Source: Trichostrongylus colubriformis
Taxonomy: Eukaryota; Nematoda; Chromadorea; Rhabditida; Trichostrongylidae
DNA: 64,000 bases
Direction: 5' to 3'
Assembly (NCBI GenBank): GCA_963978905.1
Contig: OZ022259.1
Coordinates: 868,001 to 932,000 of the forward strand
The position numbers were made by a program, and so were the translations under genes. The notes under the pieces were generated by a model. It was not told where the DNA came from. It saw only the letters and a program-made list of their open reading frames with translations, and did not search any database. Below are positions 48,501-60,500 of the stretch, piece by piece; position 1 is the stretch's first letter, and each line of letters opens with the position of its first letter.

Positions 48501-51500
48501 GTTGGCACGTAGTGACGTCGTAGTTTCGTCGGAAGTTCTCCCATGAATCCCTTGCGTCAAAGAGGGCGAGTTTAATCGTTTCGGCGTATGCGAGTAAGGG
48601 ATATTGTCGTGAGGGGAATTATGTCAGGAAACTTCTGTCGAAGCGCAAGATAATGGGTTCTTTTGAGTTCATCTGCCATACTATTGCTGTGTGTACTCAG
48701 TTCACCTATCCTCTGACAGTTCCAAGTGCCAGCGTTGTATTTTTACAAAAAAAAGGTGTAGAGACTGTTTTCTTAGGTGTGACAATGCACGTTTCTGTGG
48801 ATCGCCCTTGTTGAACTCGAAAACGTGTTTGCTCTTCGCTCAAGATATTGCTGCATGGTTTGATCCTGGGTCGTAGTTGCTTTTCTCTGAATAACGCGAT
48901 CTGCTATATTGGCCGGCTACGGGCGTCATTCCTGAGATATAAGCTACAATGTTAGCACAGGTGTTTCCATTTATGAGTGGCTAAAATTGCAATGACTCAT
49001 TTGCGTGTAAGATCAACCGATTTTTCACCAGGAAATCGCCTGGGAAGTAGTGCTATATTCGTAATGTAGCTGTGTGAGTGAGTGAAAGCATTGTTCCATC
49101 GGGTGGGTATGCATTTGATTTGGATTGCTCGTTCGTCAGACGAGGAACTGCTTGAGGATAACGTGACGTGTGCGAGCGGATCATGTCGTAAAGTATCTCA
49201 ATAAATTTTTATAGATGGTGCTCCACGCAGTACTAATCTTTCTGTGTGAATCTTTGATACATGACCATCACAGAACTGACAAAAATTAAGAAAGGCGTTT
49301 CGGACGATTGCCTGTGGAAGATTGATGGGTGTGTGTGCGGCGTCCTAGAAAACATGGTAGGGACGACGTGTACTTTGTAGGAGCTATCATCTTTGAAGAA
49401 CAGCTTCCTTGACACTTTTGTGTCCTTATTTCTGCGGGAAAGTGAGGTTGTTGTAGAATATTCCCATTACTCCTTCAACTTTATTTTCCGTGAAATTTTC
49501 CTAGTGCAGTTTTTCTGCGACGTTTTATCACGAATAGGAATTTTCTCTACGAAGTTATCGGCGGGAATTCGCGTCATCCCCTTTTTTTGAGGGTGTGGGG
49601 CTCTAAGTCCTCCATCATTTGTGTCTGCAAGGACGACGATACCTATCTCTGGACTATTTCGTCGTTTCATACGACGTAAATCAACTTTTAATTCGTACGG
49701 TGCCACCTTCCGCCTGGGATAATTTTTGGTATCTATTCTACGACACATCCACTTTTCAGAACAGCTTTTTCTGAAAATTGTGATCCCATTCTGGAACTTG
49801 CCCAAGCAATTCCTTTGTGTGCAAAACATGCCTTGTGTGCTTCTGCTGTCGACCGTATCCTAGGATTTGATGAACCGGTTTGAGCAGTTTGTTTTTGTTC
49901 TACGTCATTCATCATTTTTTTTTCGCTGTTTTGCTCTTTGGGTCAATATTGGCATTTGCACGTGCGCACATCGTAATTATGCACTCGAATCAATAGTTTA
50001 TTGGTCAGCGTGGTACGGGCCGTAGAGTGTGGTGATTGATGTGAAAACCTATTGCGCGCTGCTGAATTCCGTAATGTTCTTGGCATCGTAGACATTTCTG
50101 GACTCTACGACACGGTTATTTCGGCTACTATGGCTTGTTTTGGTTATCGCTCGAATCAAGTGCCATGTAGTCATGCGGTCCTTTGATGTTGATTTGTTCG
50201 ATGAGAAATGGAATGAACTTCAACAGTTTGAGAGGGATATTGGCCTTTTGTTTGACATTCTGAATTTTGAGCAGTTCAATCCGTTTTCTACATTAGACTT
50301 CCCATCGCGGTGCTTTCTGTCCAAGGAGCCATTTACCTGATGCTTTCTCTGCCAGGTTGAATTTCTTGTTTCATTTATTTCTTCTCTTAATCTCTTTTTG
50401 GAGCTTTCTTCTTGCAGATATTTACTCCTTGGTTAAGGCATATCGTTTGACATGTCAGATGGTAAATAATTCCCGAATGAATACATTTTAATCTGTTACT
50501 TTCCTTATCTGCGTGATTTTCTGCTTCCATAGTATCTCCACTGGAATGGCTTATAACTTAAGTGGAATGAATCCATTCATTAGATTAATTCATTTTTATA
50601 CCTGATTCCTTTCGAAAATCCTTACCATATCTTGACTATTGCTTCAGTCAGCTTACTATTGTTTTTCCTTTTCTTGGTTTTGCCCATTCGTTGTGTCTGA
50701 AATGGTTCATGGCCTTTATTGTTACTCGTTCAACGATTCATCCTGTTGTAACAACCTATCTCGTTGCAGTTTTTTGAGTCTCTTTGCATTGATTAATCAT
50801 CTGTGGTGTTGGTAGCTGAACCTAACTTAATAATTCATTTGATGGTTTTTCTGAGGTGTCCTCATAACTCGCCCATTACTGAAGCGGGCCAAGACGGTCT
50901 TTACTCTTCCTTTTAAAGACACCAGGAAGGGGTAATTTTGGCTTACTGTAGAACAGACGTAGTGTGGACGAGTTTGAGTGGCCGCCATTGCACAAACTCG
51001 CCAATTTGACGCTTTGGCATGGTGCCAAAAGAAGATGGTTCTATTATAGATTTGTTTTTTCCTTTTAGTTTTTACTTTGTCTTTCTTATATTGTTTCTAG
51101 ATGTACTTACGGGTCAAATAAAGTCAAGGGGGGGGGGACTTCGACGTCGACGTCGACGGAGCTTCGACGTCGACGCAAAGTTGCGTCTCTCCCCCCCCCC
51201 CCCCCCCTTCCGACTTTATTTAACCCTTCTGAGATTTTCAGGTATAGAAATGCACAATGAAGAAGATCCATAAGTAAACAAGTAAAATATGTCACTAGAA
51301 AACAGTCTAAAGAGGAAATAATTCAAAAATAAGGTTACATCAAGCCGAAGACAAGCTTTAAAATGAACTAGGCGTGGCTCGGCCATGGAAGCTTGCAGTT
51401 CGGACGGAAGCGCGCCTTGGGGGCAAATAGCGCCCTATGGCGCGTTTTTCAACGCCGGTTTCGTTACACATTGTATCTACCGAACCCATATGTTTGTTTT

Positions 51501-54500
51501 AGACGCCATTGTTTTTGTAAACGTTATTCCGCCCTTGCCCCCCTCCCGGTGCCTTCAAAGCTTTTCGATTTGGCGAGCCCCATGCAAGAATATTTGGATA
51601 TGACCATTCGGGTTATAACTATTGTACGTGTGACCTTGCGTGCGGCTGTGTTGCATTTTATGGCTAGTGTGATTCAGTTCAGAATAAGAAAGTATCTACA
51701 CCGTTTGTAGCAGTTGCAAATAGCGCATGTTGCGACTAATGCCTGAATTAATTCCCTTTCATCTGTTGCAAAATGCTACTTCGAATAATTTGCCGAGCAT
51801 GGACTAGGAAGGGATCCTTTTGTGGCTATTAGATGCATTCGGTGTCCCAGCGATAGTGACGTGATTTTGGTGGATCTCTTTTAGTTCGCTGCTATCCCGT
51901 CTGTTGAAGAGCTGCGTCCTGACAACATCGTTCACCTGAGTGTTCAAGTAGTCAAAGCTTCTTTAAAGACACCGGAGCGGTAAATTTGGCAAATTTTGGA
52001 ATATAAAAGTATGGTTGCTCGGCAGTAGAGAAAGAGTAGAGAAAGAACGAAATAAAATGGCCAAAAGCTGAGAAATAGGAACCCGAAAACCTCTTCTCTC
52101 GCGCCCCTCTCTGTTAAGTGAACGTTTTCCTGCCCTCGCTGGCAACTCGCCCGGTTGATGAAGTGCAGAACGACACGTCGTGCTGCGGGATCGTGATAAA
52201 TCTCCAAGCCGCGCTCTTCCAATGCTAGTTTCGAAGCATATCACCTCTTCTGAAGTGGAAGGTTTGTTTTCAGAGAACATTCATTCCCAGTCCTCACTTT
52301 TTCCTTGCCACTATCTGTAAAAAAAAGTTTCGAGTATTTTTTCTTGAAGATATGAAGTTCATTCTACATGTCTATGGTTGAATGTCAAATCTGAGGGGAA
52401 TTTCTCAAAGCCTCATTCCAAATTGTATTTCTGCTCGCCAACGCTTGATGTCATTGAGCTTGCACTCCTACCATGTGCGCTCACATGACAGTGACGTAAG
52501 GTGCAGTGCAACATTGGCAGAATGGATGCTGCTGACCTTTCGTTTTCACACTCCGTCTTTTGGTTTCCTCTGGTTCTCGTTTCTATTTCGCACTGGTTAG
52601 GGAAAGTAGAGACTCATAGACTGTGGCCAAAACTCGTAGGCGGGGTTGATAAATGCAGGAGAGTCCGGTTTTTTCTGAAATTGGGGAAACCGATTGGAGG
52701 CACAGCCAGCTCAGAGCGGCAGCAAGCAACACTTTTGCTTGCTACGTCGGGTACCGAAGAATGTTGTAATACCGCTGTCAGACTTCGCAATTTTGCAGTG
52801 TTGCGGTTCTACTTCCCCAATTTTGAGATCCTGCGATTTTGCGTTGTCGCACTTTCGCTCGCGATTCTACGACTGAAATTTTTTTTGTAACGCCGTAACA
52901 TCAAAGTGCGACCCCGGAAAATGGCGAAGTCTGACGGCGGCCAAAGGTTGTTCAGGGTCGCGAGATCATGTTGGGTTTACTTTACCTCAGGTTTCTTTGC
53001 TTTAAGAAAAGTTTTTATGAATGGGTGGTCATAGTCATCTGGTATAATCTCGCAGTTTTTATTGATTGGTTATCGCCGCTGTTTACCTTTCTGCTGCTCG
53101 TTTGCTGTTGTCAAACCGTTACTTGTTCTTGTATACTCAAACTGCGTGACTGACTAGTTCCATCTCTTTCCCTTAATTCTGTGTAAGCCTTCTTCATGGA
53201 AACAATTTAACTTAACGATCTTAACGATCACATTGAGGAAACAATGCGCCCAGTGGAAACAGCTGAAAAAGATGTTGCCGTTTGTTAGCTTCCGGTTTTT
53301 GGGTTAATTGGGTAGGGGTTGTCATCAAGTGAGTATTTGATGGCGGGTTAGAAGCGCTGTTTGAGTGCGCATTGATCTGTAACGTTCATAATGATGTTTT
53401 TGTTCCTTACTCTATCCTTCCTCTCTATCTCCCATCCTCATTTCTCATATTCCTATCCATTTTCCCACTCCATCCACCCCGCTCTACGATTATCTGTTTA
53501 CATGGAGGAAAACAAACGATTGTTTCATCCATTTTCGACTAGTAGTACTGGCGGATCATTAGTTTGAGATGACATTATTTTGCTGAAGCTACGGACATGC
53601 GCTCTAGTCCAGAGTTTACTGATGAAGATAATTTTAGGAATAAGTTTGTGTTCACTGGAGATACATTGATGTGTTGATGTTGGTTGATTTGTTTTGCCTA
53701 GCTAGACGCAATATCTAATTCAATTTCATGTTCGGTCAGAAAAAAGCGCCTGCTATTATGAAAGCATGACGTCAAGTAATGGAATTGGATCAGTGCTAAA
53801 AGCATATCTGTCTGTTCCAGTCTCCTTCGATGTCCTCGTCACTACTGACGGCCGCACCTTCAACCCGATCCGGACCCAGCAGCAGCAAGCAGCCAGCGTT
53901 CGATGATGCATGCTTCAAGACCCCACTGCCATTTAAGTGAGTCCTTTTCGTTTTTTGTCTAATGTATTCAGTTTCTTTTTTATTGTCATGGTAAATGTTT
54001 TTCTCGAGATACTTATATTTTCAATTCTGGGAAGTAGTCGTGTTTCTTTGCAAATTATTATTGTGCACATTTAAACCAAAAGTATTGTCCAAGCTGAGGT
54101 AGTGTGAGGTGTTTTGTGTGTTAGGGATTAGACCCGATGATGGATGAGGAGAATAACCGTCCTGATCTGTGAGTACAAGGATTAGAATAAACAGTTTATC
54201 ACGGATGAACACTGTAATTGTGAGTGACGGGAATTTTTAAGGTCTTTACATCATTTCTTGATGTGTCTACTTGCTCTGGAATCACTCTTTCTCCTTATGG
54301 TTTTCCGCGGCCGAAAGATGCCTTTATACAAGGATAGAACTGTAGCTTCTGTAGAAGAATACTATGACGCTACATCCTTGCGTAGTGTCGGCGTAGCTTA
54401 GTGTTAAAGCCCAACGATGGTCATTCACTCTTTTTTTTTTCGCTTGTTCGTGAAATTTCCCTTTGTCCCGACCATGTTGGAACTCATTGTATGAAGTACA

Positions 54501-57500
54501 ATACGTTTTATCAACATTTCTTCACTATGATAACATTCCTTTTACCTTGTTAGCGCTTAATTTTGCTGCGAGCTGAAAAGGGTTCTTTCCATCACGTGTC
54601 AGGACTATGTGACCGTGGAACGGAAGTTTTGGAGATATGTCCGCCTCTGTTTTCTGCTCGTTCGAGCTCGATCCGTTACAAATGGCAGTATGTATGGTGG
54701 TATCTGCTTGAGGTTTTAGGGCAATTTCATTTGTAAGATCATGATACATTTAATTGCCCTTACTTGAAATAGAACAGAGGCATCGCTCTCCCTCTAAGAA
54801 CTTCCTAGAACGTCCTTTCATCTATAATCATGTTGGCTTGTAAACCAGCGAATAAGACGAGTTCACTAAGCCCCAGTTTCTGATAGGTAGTGAAAAATCA
54901 GGGAATCTGCAAAAACCTATCGATAAAGTCACTCTGTTATGCAGTTACCTAGTTGATCCCACCATATTTAAGCAGATTAGAATCCAGCGAAGAAATCAGC
55001 TTCCAATGGTACCCACAGTGACGCGTGTCTTAGATGGAACATAGACCACTGCGAAATTGAATTTCAGATGAATTAATAAAAATAGATTGAATAAATTTAA
55101 GCGTACGCTAATCGCTTACAGTACGCTAGTACATATGGCAATCGCATCTGCTACGCTACTACTAGCGTAGATACTCGCACGCTCTGCTCAATTTTTTCCT
55201 TTATGCTCCACACCCTGCCATCATGGTATGTTCGTGCTGTTGTATCAGATTGGGCTGGAATAGTCATTCCGCAAAGCTGTTTTCAGTCTCGCGTTTTTAC
55301 GATTGTCGCGATTTTGCATGGGAGGTCGCAGCATCTCTGAATCTCATGTTACATGTGGTAGAGCGAAGTTGCAAGGCTTCGAATTGGAAAGTCGTGAAAC
55401 GAAGTCTAATTCATAATAAAGGTATCGTTCGAATCCATGTATATAATGCGGACGAAGTTTGTGGTTGGAATACAGCTAGGGAAACGTACAATTAGGTTGA
55501 CCTGATGCCTATTATTCATTGGCTGATATGTTCTGTTTATTTATCATATTATATCTTACATTTACTTAAGTTGTACTATTCATTTTTGAGAAAGTGCTTA
55601 GTGAGTAGTACTAGTACTATTCTCTCACAGAAAACCTCGTCGTGGACGTGGTGCAACGTCTGCGGTAGCCGGAGGTGGAACTCGACCGAACGGTTATCAC
55701 TCATCGGGTGGTTCTCGAGGTCGAGGTGTCGGTAGGCCACCATTGCGAGTTGTAGCACCAGCACCGCCTCCACCGCCACCCAAGTTCATACTGCACGATG
55801 TTATGTGTCCGCATACTGGAGCATATTTAGGTGAGTAATTATTTGCCATTGTTTTTTCTTTCTATATATACTGTTGGATTTTATTCGATCAGTTGCTGCG
55901 AAATTCGTGCCGAGCACGTTGCCAGCCCTTGCTACCAATACTATTTCCATTATTTATCAGGTTCGCAATCTCGTTCTCTTTGTTTAGGGCTCTGCATTCC
56001 TTTTTTTTCAACTTTTTTATTTCGGAGGAATTATTCACGCGTGTCCAGTCTAAACGCTTGATCATCCATATACCGGGACTTCTGTTTTCTGTATTGGGAG
56101 ACTTTCGATTTCGAAACATTTTATCGAAGTTCGTTACGAAGTCAATGTTTTCACTTGGTTATAGTTCGACGCTGGTTCGCCTCGTCAAAAGTAAAGAGGT
56201 CACTGTTGGACGTTCTCTTCCATTTTCCTACATGCCTTTACTCAATTGCTCTCCATCTTATCACATAATTCACAATTTTTTTTTTGCGAAAAGGGCACGA
56301 AGAAGAAGCATCTTTACGACCAGGTTCGGAACTACAGCTCGGCAACATTTCTTATCACTTGTTCCTCGAGCGTTCTGTTACAATGGGGATTTTCAAGCAT
56401 TTGAAAAAGAAATGTTGAATGTTCTCTTGCACAAGTGTTTCTTTTAGGCGTGCATAGACCTCAAGTGGTGTTTTTGCCAGCTAATTGAAATTTTTGAATG
56501 TTTCAAGAGAGACTCCTATAGAGTCACAGATTTGGAAGGTAGGGAAAGCTTCGATGAGAGAGCATATCTATCTAGGAACCGCGCGAAAACGGTGTGACGT
56601 TCATGGGCTCCATGTCGTACTGAAAATACAAAGAGATCTAGCTTCAGTTAGTAGAATGGATAATGCAGTTGTGGACACTCATCGATTTCAGGCGCATTAG
56701 GTCTTCCTAAATTCGCATCGGTTCAGCCCGAAGGCGAAGTTAAGGAGGAAGTAGTCGACTGTGATCAGGAAAATCCGTCTACTTCAAAAGAAGACGGTAT
56801 CAAGGAAGAGGTCTCAGACGAAAGAAGTGATTCCGGATCGGGTTCAAGTGTGATTCTGCTCGAAAATGGAGAGTGTGATGTGGGTGACGTCATCAAATGC
56901 TTTCCCCTTTTTTTAGTCTGATTCTTTTGTTTACATCTCTTAAGAATACAAAGGAAAAAACGGGTGATGAGAACAAGGAGAATGGTGCGATAAAATCAGC
57001 AGATGGTCCAGCGGTTTTGAAAGAAGAGTCTGCTGAGGCTGTGAGTAGTTCCTCATTTTTGCTCGTTGTAAATTTTTGATAAGGCAATCCTTTTTGCTCA
57101 AATTCTAAGCTACTGTCGTTTTCATCCGTCTACTCTGAAGGTTCAGTGGGAGGAACTGTTTCTTTTCTTTTATCGACTACTGAAATGAATCTCAAGCTCA
57201 GCTCTTACGATATTATTCTTTCCTGTGGTGTAGGGACATGGCGGGAGGGCTTGCATAAATTCGGCTTCTTATCAAGCCCTAACTTTGCCATCGTCGGCTT
57301 AGGGGTTGGAAGTGGACCTAACCGTCTTGAAAACTTGTTTATTTGGCTTCTTTATTGACTTTACTGCGTGAAGGAAATAGTCTGTTGTACTTGTATTTAA
57401 TGTATTCGTTTTGTGGTTGTTGCTTATAGAACTAATTTTTATTAATGATGATTGTGAAAACGTACGAAAGTATTGCCAATACCATGGCGTCATCTTTCCA

Positions 57501-60500
57501 GGAGAAAATCTTCGATTACAATTTAATAATGTGATTATGTTTTAGTTGAAGGATAACCTGGCCCATAGACTGCCTTTTGTTGAAGAAACGATATTAGACG
57601 AGTTCTCACTGCTGCTGTTCACATGCTTATCCGATGCCCAGGTGAAGCTTATTATACTTCTTTTTTATGTGTTCGGTATTTTTGAGCCTCATCGATTTAT
57701 TATCTGTATACTATGAGATTTTTGCGTACCGTCTACGCATTCGTTCGAACGTTTGCTGAATTTTTTCCTCTTGTTTCCTAACTGTGAAACTCAAAGCTTT
57801 GTACGACTCAAAGCTGACTTTTTTTTTTGAAGTATCTTTGCATTCACCTTCTTTATCGTTATTTCAAGCAGTTTCATGTAGCGTAGCTTGGATTTCAGTA
57901 CTTGAGAGTTTCCCCATCCATTTTCGCAAATTCGTCTTTTGTCTTCTTCATCACATCATTGAAGGGCATGGAAGAATACTGTAGATGAATTGCTATTGAG
58001 CCGCCGTACCCCTCATCGGCGTTCACACCTATCCAGTGCAAATTGATCCCTGAGAGGGGGTAGTGACAAGGAATGGTTTAGTACCCCATGTCCATTTTCG
58101 AAACACCACCTATGCTAAAGTTGGAGTTGGCAGTGGTGAATGGGATGTGTCAAATATTTGCATACCGAATAAATTATGCATGAAAGAGCGGCACATCAAA
58201 TCAGTTCTCATTCCACTTTTCTTTTTTGTATAATGGCCACCTATCATTGCGGGAGATGGACGTTGGCTGGTTAAGGTGCGAGCGCGATAATTGCTCAGTC
58301 TGCGCTGTTTTGTTCGAAGTCGTACACCAGTGTAATTGCGAATTATGAGCTATATACCGTATGCTATATCTGTTCATAGTGCGCTAAGGCTATGTTTTTT
58401 TTTGCCGATTTTCGTTTAAGCTGTTACTGAAAAAAAGCCTACCAAGTCTCAGGTTTATATTTTCACCCTTACTCACCGATTGGGCTAACACTTTCTACTC
58501 TGAATTTTCCATCATTACGAGTAATTTTTCGTAGATTGCTTATTACTGCGTAATTGACACCAACCTAGCACGCCGCTGTGACGAGTGCGATTCATCATTG
58601 TACTTTTACACAGATGCTGATAGTGCAAATTGCAACATAATGGAATGGAGAGTGCAAAGCAAGATTCAGAAGGCAAGAGCCGTGTGAAGTACATCTAGCG
58701 TGGGTAGTGGGAATACGCTTCGGCGGTGATGCAGACTTTTGATCAGCTATGGCAGAAAGACTCGATGTATCTTTTCTTTGTATCTTTCGTGTGTGTGCCT
58801 TAGTAATAGATGTTTCAAGTGCGAACAAGTGGCGCCGTATGTATTGTAGCTGGGTCTGGAGGCGACTCCGTGTTCGACGCCTAGAATATGGCGGAGGACA
58901 GGGTTATCGTTTAAGGACCCAACTACCGGCGCGTCGCGCCGGACGTCGCGTAATTCTGCCCCATTATACTCATAGTGCGCTGTTGTGTAAACAGGTCAAG
59001 CTTCCGCCAAGGAATTTCGACAGGGGGCGTATTTGGTCCGCTGGAAGGAGGGTCGTAATCGTTGACATAGACAATGATGAGTGGGATTCCTCAGGATGAG
59101 CGTCCAGAGTGTAAAGGGGAGATGTTATAGATCTGACTAAGTGGGTTTAGATCCAAAATTAATATTTAATCTAATCTTCACTTGGAAACTCGCAGGAACA
59201 GAAAGCGGCACTCCAGAAATAAGACGATAAGGCACAGTTGTTTTCAACGTAAGTACTTGAGACGATATTGTAGAGAGGAGAGCGCATGGGCAACACAAAA
59301 GATAGACAGAGTCAAGGGCTAGGACTTTTTTGTATTTCTGTTTCCCACGACTCGTGTGAAGATTGCGTTTGCATACTCCTACCCGCACCTCAGTAGCCAG
59401 TTTCCTTAGAAGGTGATCACTTCATACTAGCTGTTTATGTCACCAGATCCATTGCACTGATTTTGGGAGTCGTCGTAGCCGACTGGGAAAGTGACTCGAT
59501 TGGCTGCTGTTCAGCAAACAGTTATACAAGGCACAGTATGAGCCGGATTGCCGCAGTGGTTTCGCATTTCCATAACTAACAGAATGGCTCGAATTATTCT
59601 ACCCGGCTTGGAGACAACTTGACTACGAAAGGAAAATCTACTTTGATTGCTCTTAGTATGTTTCCTTGAAGCACTCGGCGTGTTCGCCAAGCAAGAATTA
59701 ATTTGGCGTTTCTTCTGATTGTGCACTGCTGACAGCCCGGGTTCGTTGATGGACTTGATTGATTCGTCTCTCCGTATAGTAGTTGCTTATGGACTCGATG
59801 AATCACTATTTCTGACTAGTTTCCAAGGTTTTTTTGTTGACGCTGTTTTTCTGGCCTTAGCAATTCCCGAAGAGGTTGCTGGCAGCGGACAAGCTCACAA
59901 TCAGTACAACTAGAGAATCTGTCAGAGGATTGCGCGAAAATTATTTACCAAGTTACGTTGAAGCAAAGCTCTGAAAAACGGGGTTTGCAATCTCTTCATG
60001 GCTCATTTCAATGTGATGCATGGATAATCGCTTCACGCACATTTTGGTTTTCTACTACTCATCTCTGGCACCTTTGTGTAGCCAAATGCCATACTATTCA
60101 CCATACCGCAGGTCCTAACCAAGTCACAACCCGGCATTCGATTAACCAGATCGTTGATGGTTTTGTCTTCGCGAATCTTTCCGAACCTTTTGTTAAGAGA
60201 AACCCGTAGTTGCTCTTCTTAGGTCGCTCCGACAGTTCCTGCGGTTTTCGACCTATAACTTCAAATGCGTATATATCGGCCTACAAAATCATATCGAGGC
60301 TTCCAGCATCGTGTTTGGTATTAAAGCGTTTCCCCTATTAAACCTGTCGGGATGCCTGAGGCGCCGTGTGTTGTCGTGAAGGAAGATGGGTCTCCTCCTA
60401 TTAGCCAGTACTGAGCTCATGATCTGCAGTTGCTATGAATCCCGCCGAGTTCCTTACAGTACTTTTAGGAACAATAACGATTCGAGTTTTTTTTCATCTC

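Noticed and set aside
49467..49829. 120-codon Lys/Arg-rich minus frame
   Set aside because: Explained by T-rich plus strand giving A-rich codons; no splice signals or motifs.
54084..54115. let-7-like seed TGAGGTAGTG
   Set aside because: No complementary arm is present within 100 bases on either side, so no miRNA precursor hairpin can form.
55893..56447. 184-codon plus-strand open frame
   Set aside because: Lies in intron 3 of the large gene, is Phe/Ser/Leu-rich from T-rich DNA, and has no domain or phase-compatible splice join.
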